From positions 682,001 to 746,000 of the forward strand of contig PUDQ02000016.1 of NCBI GenBank assembly GCA_002964805.2: a DNA stretch of 64,000 nt. Reading direction: 5' to 3'. Source of the stretch: Trametes villosa. Lineage: Eukaryota > Basidiomycota > Agaricomycetes > Polyporales > Polyporaceae. The notes beneath the pieces were generated by a model. That model searched no databases. It had not been told where the DNA came from and saw nothing but the letters and a program-made list of their open reading frames with translations. Both the position numbers and the translations under genes were made by a program. Shown here one piece after another: positions 1 through 10,100 of the stretch; positions within the stretch are counted from its first letter, which is position 1, and each line of letters opens with the position of its first letter.

Positions 1-670
1 CGGACCGTGGCAGGAAGTGTTCGCTGCTCAGGTGAACTCCTTGAACTGCATCCGTGCTTTCGTCGGATCGGTGTTCGGTGTCGAAGTAGCGGATGCTGCT
101 CATAACGCCGATACAATCCACTTCCATCGCCCTGTGTTCACCCCGGTGAGTAACTAGAAGTTACGCTCAAATATCCGTACTTACTATCACCAGGCTCAAA
201 CCGCAGGCGTGCATAGCCTCTTACGCCGCGGAGACGACCCCCAAGGCTTCGCCACCGCAATATCCAGGCAGTGGGTCGTGGGTCATCGCGTCCAGGTTGG
301 TATTGCAGGTGCGGGACGTGCCTCTGCCACTTGCGTTAGAAAGGGAGATTTCGTTGCGGTGGCGGCGTGTATCGACATCGTGAAGACGTATCGCGGGAAG
401 CAGTGGAAGTCGGAGCTGCGCTTATCTATGCGGGAAGTTAGCCGCATCATGTCTGTCGATGCTCTGGCGGTGAGTCGTTGTTACTGTGTACCGATATCTC
501 TGCTCACCATCATTCAGGAGCTACTCCCGAAAGTCCCCAAGCCCGAGATCCCCGCCGTCGTGCGCACGCGCCCCCTGGAGTTGTTGGTGTTAGGGTGCGA
601 GAGTGACGAGGAGGACGATGAGCATGGACAGCAGAAGATGGAGGGCGTGCGAGCGAGCACAGCTGCGTAG
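1..670 (+). CDS. C-terminal part of an unidentified three-exon gene (5' end outside window)
   Basis: Three exons join in one frame: 2-145, 194-469 and 518-670, with introns GTGAGT...CACCAG (146-193) and GTGAGT...ATTCAG (470-517). The acceptor at 193 is chosen over a later one at 206 because only it keeps the frame open. About 190 residues are visible, ending in an acidic tail (ESDEEDDEHG) and a TAG stop. The middle (RKGDFVAVAACIDIVKTYRG, then a basic/hydrophobic strand-like segment) resembles the strand pattern of an OB fold, which would suggest single-strand nucleic acid binding, but this is only an impression. I do not recognise the family. It lies outside the inferred Helitron border at 4558. 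The second intron is a multiple of three and open, so its removal is inferred from its signals only. Confidence 0.5.
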
Positions 671-1603
671 TTGTCATACCTGTCTGTGGTGCAGCGAACA
701 CTTCAGCGTGCTCAAGAACCAAGTACATCGCCGTCTAAATGCTACATGACAACAGTCACAACGGTACAGTATATACACGGCACGGCACGGATATGACGAT
801 GCACTTGGAGAGCCGGGGAGCGATGAGATAACGGCGCCACCTCCCCTGTACTCAAGTAAACATCGAGGCCAGCTGCCCTCGACGGTGCGGGTATCTATGT
901 ACACACGACACGCACTCCCTGTCAGTCGGCGCGCAGGATACAGAGGCGCAAAGGGTGGAATACGGCAGCCGTACTAGCAAGCCCGGCGCGCACACTATGA
1001 CCTTCGAAACAGAGGGCCCTAAGCGCTGTGTGGGGAGTCCGTGCAGTCGTCGACAAACGGCGTGCTTCCACACGAGCAGTAGCACAGCGACTACGGTGCT
1101 TCAATGGTAACTTAGCCCATCCGACCACGGAGCCCTGTTCCAGTATATACCTCGCACGATGGCGTCTCAGAAGACGCACCGGTAAACCGCTCTCACACGA
1201 CGTACCCTTCACTATCTCCCGCCACCCTGCTGTATTTGGTCTTACCCCTGATCGCACTTGTCAGCACAAACCAGCTAGGAAACATGTAAGTACGTACCAG
1301 TTCTGTTTTCTGCAGGTCTCACACCGCGACTGACTTGGTCATCCCCACAGTTTGCTGACTGGACGGGAGACCGCGCGAGCGCGCTACACACCAGTGTTGC
1401 GCCGTGATTTCAAGAGCAGGCGGTGAGATGCTTGGGCAGAGAGAGGAACAGGGTGTGAGATGGAGCTTACCAGTACTCGAAACTCAGCTGATCTCGTGTT
1501 GACTCTAGAACACTGCGCGTGAACGAACAGCATACGCGGCTGGCGCAATACTGACGGCTCTCCCATCGCAGACTGTGCGCTTCCCACTCACCTCGTCCTA
1601 CCG
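671..1603. other. Non-coding stretch
   Basis: Nothing convincing is seen. Open frames on both strands are short and overlap one another, as expected for GC-rich sequence. TATA-like strings (TATATA near 770 and 1143) are present but no gene begins downstream of them. Confidence 0.4.
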
Positions 1604-3200
1604 CCGGTGGACTTGGTCCTGCAATCGATAGCGTCAGTAGTATTACCACGCGCATGCGAACGTCAAGTCCACACGCGTAAACGAGCGCGAGCGAGCACGG
1701 CGGGGCGGGGCAGGGCAGTTGTGCGCGCGGGGACTGAAGCACGTCGCGTGTGCGAAGGTCCAGAGAGCCTGAGGCCGCGCTCCAGCTGCGCCGGAATCGG
1801 CGTCCGCGTCCGTCTCTCTCCGCGAAGTCCACCGCGCGCGCCATGGGAGCTCGTTCACTCAAGTCATCTAGTCATGCGCCACCGCCGCTGGCGACTCCCT
1901 CGCTCTTCCACATTCCCCTTACACATAAACCTAATTCCGAAGGAGCCTCGGCCGCCCTACGATGCTGCCAGTGCAAGAGTCTTAGCCCCCGGCACGCGCG
2001 GACAGATGCTCTCCGCTCGGCTATGGGCGGGACGCCGGTTGGTACTCACTGCGCGATTCAGGCGTGCTACACAGAATCGGAGCTGGGAGAACGCGAGTTC
2101 CTACGCACCTAGCAGGGGACGCTGAGTCGGTATGTACCTTGTCGTCATTTACAGATGACTCCGGCGGTTGGCTGAGTTGCCGACCACAGGCTGATTCCGT
2201 CAGAAGGAGGAGTACCGAATGAGATCTGAAGAGAAGACATGGCGGGCAGGTGAAGTGTGCAGCGAGGAGTGTGCACTCCCGTTTTCAAGGCAACAGCCTC
2301 CGCCGCGATCGCCGATGTCGGGGTTGCGCGCCTTGACCGCCTGCAAGCGCTTTGTGACGCGGTCCGGGCACGACCGACGCGGTCCCGACGTGCAGCGCAA
2401 GGTGGTCGAGCTCGTCGAGGAAGCGCCACGACGCGACTCTCCAGCCCTAGCAGAAGCCCGAGTGGGGGCCCGGCGATAGACGGCCCTCGAATTGTCCTTC
2501 GCATACTCGCGGAGCTTCCTCCTGCACGCGTGGGCCGTTGTTGTGCAGGAAGTCCTCGACGGTGCGACGCGTCGCGCGGGTCCTGCAGACCCTCGAGCGC
2601 GGTGAGGTACCGGCGGAGCGTGTTGTCGAGCTCGGGGACGGGGAGCCTGGGGAGCTCGCCCTCACGCGCAAAGGTGCACGACTTGGGCGGGTCGTGCTCG
2701 AACCTGGTGACGGGGCTGGATGCGGACATCGCGGGGTGGGTGAGGGGAAGCGAGAGCGTGGGGAAGAGACGTCGCGCTGTACGGGAGCGAGCAGTGTGTA
2801 TGCCGCAGCATGCCCGAGCGCGCAAGCCGCTGCGAGACGGTGTCCTCGATCGGGTCGCGCACCCCGAGGTCCAGGAAGGGGGTGTTGAGCGCGGGAAGCA
2901 GAGGCGAGTCGAGCCGTCTTCTGAACAGATAGTGTCTACCGAATTTCGGCTTTTGAGCTCCTTCAGCGTTATGGAGGTAAGCGAGAGCGCGGGCTCGTTT
3001 GGGGACATGAAGTGCAGAGCGAGCGTTTCGAGCTGTGGGTTTGTGGTGGCAGAGGTTGAGGAGCATGGGCGGAGAACGACTTCAAAGGGACGTACTGAAG
3101 CGTGAGCGTGAGGAGGATGTGAAAGTGCGCGTTGACCGCAGCCGCGGGGCACCACCTCCAGTCGCCATAGAAGGCTGGATCTGTCCACGAGGTCTCAAGC
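1604..3200. repeat. Tandem unit A (first copy)
   Basis: This is the first of two diverged direct copies. It opens with GGACTTGGTCCTGCAATCGA (copy B: GGACTTGGTCCTGCAAGCGA), and near its end has CAGTCGCCATAGAAGGCTGG (copy B: CAGTCGCCATAGAAGGCCGG). Matches between the copies run through most of the unit. Unit A is longer: it carries about 200 bp near 2190-2390 and a carnitine acyltransferase fragment near 2480-2729 that B lacks. No intact gene is seen in either copy. Shared antisense segments such as DPIEDTVSQ/DPIEDIVSQ suggest a common ancestral exon, but no family is recognised. Confidence 0.75.
2480..2729 (-). pseudogene. Carnitine acyltransferase N-terminal fragment
   Basis: Minus-strand reading from an ATG at 2729 gives MSASSPVTRF, then TFAREGELPRLPVPELDNTL, then RRYLTALEGLQ. 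This is the characteristic opening of choline/carnitine acyltransferases (PRLPVPxLxxTxxxYLxxLExL). A frame change near 2560 continues with TVEDFLHNNGPRVQEE, and a second change gives LREYAKDNSR, both also typical of the family. Homology then stops, so only about the first 80 residues of a protein that is normally above 600 aa are present, with two frameshifts. It is a dead gene fragment. It is present in unit A and missing from unit B, so it was either gained by A or lost from B. Confidence 0.65.
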
Positions 3201-3216
3201 TCATGTAGCTGACCGC

Positions 3217-4270
3217 TGGTCGACTTGGTCCTGCAAGCGATACTGTCAGTAGTATCAACGCGCGCATGCGTACTTTAAGTCCACTTGCGGTGTCCGTAAG
3301 AGCGAGCGCGAGCAAACAAGGTGGGGCGGGGCGAGTCGCCGGGACTGAAGCACGTCGCGCGCGCGAAGGTCGAGAGAGAGGCCACGCTCGAGCTGCGCCG
3401 GAACAGGCGCACGGGTCTGTCTCTATCCGCGAAGTCCACCGCACGCGCTGCGGTAGGTATTTCACTCAAGCCTCGGTCGCCGTACGATGCTGCCCGTGCA
3501 AGACTTTGAGCTCCGGACACGTGCGGGCTGATGCTCAGCTACGGGAATGACGTCGGTGTGTACTCACTGCGCAATGCGGGTTTGCACTGACTGCGCAATT
3601 CAGGCATGCTACACGGAATCCGAGCTGAGAGAACGCGGATGCCTACGCACCTCGCGGGGGGATGTTGAGTCGGTACGCACCTTGTCGTCATTGACCAATG
3701 ACGTCGGGCGGTTGGCTGCCTCGCGTTCCCGACGTGTAGCACCACAAGGCGGCCGAGCTCGTCGAGGGTGCCACGACGCAACACTCCAGCACTTGTGGGA
3801 GCCCGAGTGAGGGCCGGTGCGCGCGAGGTGCGAGAGCGAGCAGGGCGGAGGCGGCGGCGTGCTCGAGCGCGCAAGGAACTGCGAGACGATGTCCTCGATC
3901 GGATCACGCACCGCGGTGTCCAGGACGAGCGTGTTGAGCGCGGGGAACAGATGCGAGCCGAGCCGAGTTCAGAGCAGCTAGTGCACGCCGGGTTTCGCCC
4001 CTTGAGAGGTAAACGGGGGCGCGGGCTGCTTCGGGGACATGGAGTGCAGCGAGAGCGTCTCTAGCTGCGGGCTTGCTGTGGTGGCGGTTGCGGAGTGTGG
4101 GCGGACACTACTGGAAAGGGACGTACTGGAGCGTGAGCTTGCGGGGGCGAGCGGTCTCAAGGTGCTAGTTGACCTCAGCGGCCCGGCACCAACCCCAGTC
4201 GCCATAGAAGGCCGGATTTGTCGAAGCGGCGGGTTGCCTGTCGCACGCCCGAGCTCAGTACGACATTCGG
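3217..4270. repeat. Tandem unit B (second copy)
   Basis: Diverged direct copy of unit A, about 1.05 kb. Aligned landmarks include the opening GGACTTGGTCC segment, the CGATTCAGGCGTGCTACAC/CAATTCAGGCATGCTACAC segment (A near 2055, B near 3597), the GTCCTCGATCGG segment, and the closing CAGTCGCCATAGAAGG segment. It lacks the carnitine acyltransferase piece of unit A. No gene is recognised. Confidence 0.7.
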
Positions 4271-4557
4271 TTGAGAAACGGACGCTGGCCATGTAGACGC
4301 ACTTTCAACGAGCTGCTTGTCGGGAGGTTGAAGTGGTCGAGGTCGCGGGGTTGAGGTTGCAACGTGGACCGGGAGAACTAGAGCCAAACCTGAGGCAGAC
4401 AGCTGCTGACCGAGAGCAAGCAGGTAGAGTGTGAGAGTCCAGCCCGAGTCCAAGCTACAGAGAGAGTGCACAAGAGAGAGGTGTTATGAGCAGCAGGATG
4501 GCCGCAGGAAACGCAAGACATAGAGCGTGCGGGAGGGCAGCCCCGCGCGGCGGTTAA

Positions 4558-4588
4558 CCAGCTGATTGACGCTGACCGTATTCGGTCA
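4558..4588 (-). other. Helitron 3' terminus: hairpin plus CTGG
   Basis: On the plus strand the order is A (4557), CCAG (4558-4561), an 11-nt spacer, then TGACCG-TATT-CGGTCA (4573-4588). Read on the minus strand this is a 6-bp hairpin, 11 nt, then CTGG followed by T. Established Helitron 3' ends consist of a short hairpin 10-12 nt before CTRR, with insertion between A and T. Position and orientation agree with the minus-strand transposase upstream and enclose the accessory gene. A stem this short can occur by chance, so the call rests on the combined fit. Confidence 0.6.
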
Positions 4589-4927
4589 CTATCCGTGACA
4601 TTTGGCCTTGAGTGTGACATCCTGCATAAGCCTAGTCGCCGAACTTGAGCGGCCGAAAACTATTTTGGAGGCATTTTGAACTTCATATGGATGCATTCAG
4701 TCGAAATTCCAGCGTTTCTATGCGGCGGGACGCACTGGATAAATAGCGTGACAGACGATTGGAGGGAAATAGTCGGGCGCCTGTATGGCGGATGTGACGT
4801 ACCGCGTCGTCTCGGCGCTTGTCGCGACTGGCAGACGCGACTGGCCGCGCTCGATCCGACTCCGTGTCCGACGCGTACTCCCACTGCCCTCCAACGCGTC
4901 TCTCGCCGACCTTGAGCTAGCTGTACT

Positions 4928-7147
4928 ATGCCTGAGCTTGACATTCTACATGGCTTCGAATACTTGGCCTCTCAAGTCAAGAAGTCCTGGGATACATGTC
5001 ACCCGGAACCTATGAGAGGTGAGCGAGAGGTAGCTCGTCAGTTATCATTGTACTGACCCCGCGTTGTACTCGCAGCTTATATTCGGATCTTCCCTAGAGC
5101 CTTCGCCATAGGCACGCGCAGGAGGAAGTACACAACCTGCACCGTCGACCATCGCCCGGAGTTCAACTACTTCGAGGCTCTGGAGCCAGCGCCGCTCGGT
5201 TACAAGGCGAACACGTTCGACAAGCAAAGAGCTACCAGCAAGGACCTGAAGCGGTACATGAAGCCTTTGAAGGACGGCGAGCTTTTCTTCAAGGCACGGG
5301 GGAAAGAGATTGTATTTGCGGCTGGTTATGTGAGTAGTTCGCTGCACGCTCACACATACTAGCGGTCTCATAGCTGGAACAGCACGCAATTCGGGTGCAC
5401 TTTGGTCTAGAGGGCACCATGATCGTCCTCCCGACCGAAGACTACCACGACATCATCGCGAACGACTGCCCCGGTAACAACGCCAACGCAGCTAAGGCCA
5501 AGCGCATGCGTCTGTTCAAAGTCCCTGAGCGACTTCGTGTAGCAGGAGCGCGGGAGCTAGCGCACGACGACCAGACGATGGCAATATTCGCCGCCGTCGT
5601 TGGCGAGCAATATACTCTGGTCATGGTAGACCACAGTCGGCTGCTGCGCCTGCACGTCATGAGTCGCGCCCTCCCATGGTGCTCATCGGACCTTGAGCCG
5701 GGATCTAAGGTACGACTGTATGTACTGGTCTGTGTCCGAATACTCGCTGAACGCGCTTCATAGCTTTGGCCAAGTCTGTGGTCCGCGAACCATGGCCCGG
5801 ACTGGATACACGAGACGGCAGAGGCTGTAGCAGGGCTGGATGCATGGCGCGCGCGCATCCTGAGCCAGACTCGAACTGTCGGAAATGGCGAGTCTAGGGA
5901 CGACAGTGGCAGCGACGACGAAGAGCAGCGCGAGGTGGAGACAGACGATGAGCGCGCAACCGAAGATGGCGATGAAGAGGAAGAGTGCGCCCCGGAGGAG
6001 AGCGGCGGAGACGACGGGCACACGGCTGACGAGGGCGACACGGAGGAAGAGGAAGAATGTCCCCCTAAACTTGACGATCAGGAAAGGCGGCTGGTCGAGC
6101 CCTCTCTCCTCGACGTCATGTGCGCAGACCAACTGACGTTCAGTGGTTTCGGGCAGCATACTGGTCATGATGCTCTGCATGAGCTGGCCACATATCCGTC
6201 CACCCCTCCCCGTTTCATCTGCGAAGACGACTTCCGCTTTGAGAACTTCAAGCGCGGTTTGATCGCTTACCCTCAGCAGTTTGTTTCAGACACCTACCGC
6301 CAACGCTGTCTATTGAACCCAAACCAAGTCTCGCCGCTGGCGTACAACTACACATCCGACGATCACTTTCTCAATCAATACCTCAAGGTGTTCCGCAAGA
6401 GTGTCGTGCGCATGTCGAAGGACGAGTACAACCACTTCGCGTCTCAAGGGTTGTTTAACCGAGAACATACCATTGGTAAGTCCATGTTTGCTGTAATTGG
6501 TTCCAACACTTATCGTCATGTAGGGGAGCCTTACGCCGTACGCGACGATGAGCTGATACAGGTCTCATGGACCGAGGTCCCTGTTTACCAGGTTATCGAC
6601 GCGAGCGGTGATCCAATCTATACAGCTATCATAGCTCGAAGGCCGCCGACTTGGCGCTATGGGGCAGACGTTGTTAAAGAGGTGAGCGTCCCCGTGCGCG
6701 CTTGAAACGCTCTACTGACCCGTCATAATATAGACCATAGCACAGGACGCCCGAGGCGCGGGGTTTATCCCTACTCTAGGGCCCGCCTCATTCGCAACGT
6801 TCAAGGACAGTCAATTCGACTGCCAAGAGAGGGAGGAGCCTGGCAGGAAGGCCAAGGTGCGTCGATATGGGGACGAGTGCGACTTATGCTAAGTTCTGAG
6901 ATAGGTCTACACCGGTAAACGAGGCCGCCCAGCGAAGGTCAAGCCTACCGCTGCAGAGCTCAGACGGCGGGCCATGCGGGCACACACAGCACGCGCTCGA
7001 GCTGAGGCTCGCGCGGACTCACTGGCGCTCAGAACCGAGGGAGCAGGAGAGTCTGAGAGACCCGCGAAACGACAGAGGCTATCGCGCGCTGCCATGAGGG
7101 AGCAAGGAGTCAGGACGGATAGGAAGACGCGGTCGCAAGTAGAGTAG
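4928..7147 (+). CDS. Helitron-borne accessory gene, 638 aa, AT-hook-like tail, unknown function
   Basis: Seven exons join with matching phases: 4928-5018, 5076-5329, 5374-5709, 5764-6475, 6524-6681, 6734-6856 and 6905-7147. Introns are 44-57 nt, each with a GTRNGT-like donor and YAG acceptor; the total is 1,917 nt. The start MPELDILHGFEYLASQ was chosen because it splices in frame. Residues about 1-270 are globular. A strongly acidic low-complexity stretch (DDERATEDGDEEEECAPEE) follows near 285-345, then a second globular part. The C-terminus is basic and holds GKRGRPAK, an AT-hook-type GRP core, suggesting DNA binding. I do not recognise the globular parts. The stop lies 47 bp from the stop of the convergent transposase and the gene is inside the inferred Helitron end, so it is probably element cargo. 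The 48-nt intron at 6476-6523 is also open, so retention is possible. Confidence 0.75.
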
Positions 7148-7194
7148 CAATGAGTGGAGTTATATGACGCCTGATTCCTCGGCACGACGCGAGC

Positions 7195-10100
7195 TCAAGA
7201 TTGTTTGAAGTAGAGTAGATGAGAAGCAGTCCTACCACCGGCGGTGGAAAGGTCTACTGACGACAATGTTCCCTCTTGAACGCAGACAGACCCTGAGTCC
7301 GCACCGTCATGATACCAAATTTCCTGTGATTCGGAGACATACCTAGCGGTGAAGTGATTGTATCCCAGATAAATTATACCACGCAGGCTCCAGGTAGTGC
7401 TAGCTTCGTTGGCGGAGCGCGGTACAACCACAGCAGCATCTATAACTACATTGCTGCGGGGTTGTAGTTCCATCATGAGGACGTTAGCATTGTCTCTGAA
7501 GGCTGCTTCTATCTGCATCTCGGGACAACAGCGGCGTCGCAAAGCGTGAGCATGTAATAGGTTATTTATGCATTGGCTAGACCCGATGGCCAGTGGAGCG
7601 TTAGATGCCGATGGCATGGCGTCGAGTAGCCCGGGATGAATACAGAATAGAGGACCCTGTATATAGTGGGGAACAGCAGTGCGCTGTGGGTCGCACCGCG
7701 GACATACAGAGTTTATTGCAGCAAATGGAGCAGGGCACCTGAATAGCATCTCGAGAACCTCAGAAGCCGCCGCCGTGAACGGACCACGACGAGGAAAGGC
7801 AGCGGGATCGGCGGCGGATAGAATATCCCTCAGGGCATTGCGAACTTGGATAAGACCTGCAGGTGTACGATCCGCAGAACGTAAGTTCAACATTAGCCCA
7901 TGAGCTATTGGCGTATCAGCAGGCCAGGGAACTGCGTGTTCGCTGCTCGCAAATAAATAATTAGCTATGATAGTCACGATTGCATCATAGGCACAACTGT
8001 AGTCTACCGCGTCCCATGGAACACCTAGTACTCCTGGCACGTCGCGCCTAGCGGAAGGTATCGGATGCTTCTTGGGCTTCTTAGCAATGCGTTCGGCTGG
8101 AACAAATACGGAATTGTCAGGTTCTCGCTTACGCTTTTTGGGCTGCGATTGCGAAGCTGTCTGTTTTTTCTTAGTGACGAGCTGCCACGACGTACCAGAC
8201 CCGCGAGTGTCGAAGTAGGCTGGATCGTCTGTCCAAGCCAGGGCTGGGTGAACATCGCGAGGTACGTGCCCAAGGCCCTTCCACTTACGGTATGACTTGA
8301 TAGCAGAGGACCGGTCAGCGGTCGACACAGATGGTGGCAGCGTGCCAGACGCCTTGTGCCTGGTAATGTCTGCCAAGATCTCGAGAGCCTGAAACTCGCG
8401 CTTCACCGGTATAGGGAGGCCTCCTGTTAACTTAGAAACATCTAACGCTCCTAGGATAACCAGACCTTGAAGGGATGAGCTCCGTGATAAGCAGGTATAT
8501 ACCGCTTGAGAAGAGCGGCAATGCGCTAAGTGAACGGGATTGAACCCACGGGTGCGGCCCTGCGAGGCGAAATCAGTCATAGCGAAGTTCGGAAGGACCA
8601 TCACCTGTTCACGCTGAATGAATACAGAGGATCGTTCACCGAAAGGCATTTTACATTCTACGCGTTGCTTAGTCCTGGGGAGAGGTATAACGTTAGGTGG
8701 TAAGTCGCCAATCTGCACCGTTCGAGGAGGATTTATGAGGCATACAAAGAGGGTATCCAGAACTTGCTTGTCGCTGCCGGGGATGGCGTGTGCAGTCCAC
8801 CCTGTTACAACCGCCTCCGCTCCGTTCGTAGCGCAGAGTTCTGTGGCTTCATTAGTTTTTAATAGGACCGGAAGTCCGACACAAAGTTTCAGGACGCCGG
8901 CATGATGGTCTGTGAGGCAAGGCGACAATGACCAGAGTAGGTCCTGCATTTCGGGCCCTATGGTGTTTGATTTTCGCTGAGGATTGATTGTAGAATCTTG
9001 TGCACGCTGCGTTGCCCGTGCTGAGTGCTCACTTTTGTCGCCAGCCCAGACATCAATAGAGTAAAATTCAGTGAGTGTCTGCGCGGTAGCTCGTGAATAG
9101 GCTTTTGACCCAACCTCGTTGATCGCGTCGCGGTGAGAATTCAGAGCAGTGATAATCGAGACAGGAATGTCGCCGGGAGATTGCAGCAAGGGCGAGGCAG
9201 GAGAGACCGAGACGATACGTGACCGAAGCAAAGCGATGTCGTCACCGTCACAGTCCTTCATACGCGCATTCTCTAGCGCTTTGCGGTACTTCCTGTCGTC
9301 CTCACAGAGCCCTGCTTGTCTCATGTTCTGCCTCAGGATGACTACGGTCGTGAACTGATGCCATAACGCTTGTCCTATGACATTCATCTGCGCCTTCAAG
9401 GACATGGACTCGGTCCAAAAACCGACACTATCACTGTATAATGCTAACTGGCCTGCCCCGGGAGGCGGCAACTGCCCGAAGTCGCCAGCCACAATTATGT
9501 GCTTTCCGCCGAACGGTACAAGCGGATTGCCAAATGCCACAGTCAGGTAAGCACATATCAGATAGAACGAGAGGCAGGAGATCATGGAAATCTCGTCGAT
9601 GAAGATGACATCACGGCCCTCGAGGTTGCCGCGCAATTTAGCTAGTTTGTTCTGGTCCATCTTCCCGAGGTCGTTCCAATCACGTCCGAAGCATAGCGCT
9701 GAATGGTAGGTGCTACCGTTCACGTTACAAGCTGCGGATCCGGTCGGCGCGAGTATTAACAGACGGTGAAGCTCGCCGCGGGCATCCATGAACGATGTCA
9801 ACGCCTTCAACACTTGAGATTTCCCTGTGCCCGCCATTCCGGATAGCGCCATGAGTAGCTGGTCGGAAAGGTGATGGTGCACGGTATGTGCCACTATTGT
9901 AAACGCGAGTTTTTGCTCATTGTTGAGCTTGAACTGGTCTACCGTGTTCGCCAGGACGGCGATATCTGAATCTTGGAGAGGTCGATCCACGTTTGCATAT
10001 CCCGGGCAGACGGCAAGTATATTAGCCTTTGTCACAATGGACACGGTATTCTCTGACGCTAGTTTTGTTCGTTTGCTAGTAGCAGGCGAGCGTTTACCGT

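Noticed and set aside
2145..3188. 347-codon minus-strand open frame
   Set aside because: Only its middle (the carnitine acyltransferase start) shows family resemblance. The rest lies in tandem unit A, changes frame relative to unit B, and is Arg/Ser/Pro-rich as expected of GC-rich non-coding DNA.
8530..8550. tRNA-like GGATTGAACCCACGGG string
   Set aside because: Part of the Helitron helicase coding frame; no cloverleaf could be drawn around it.
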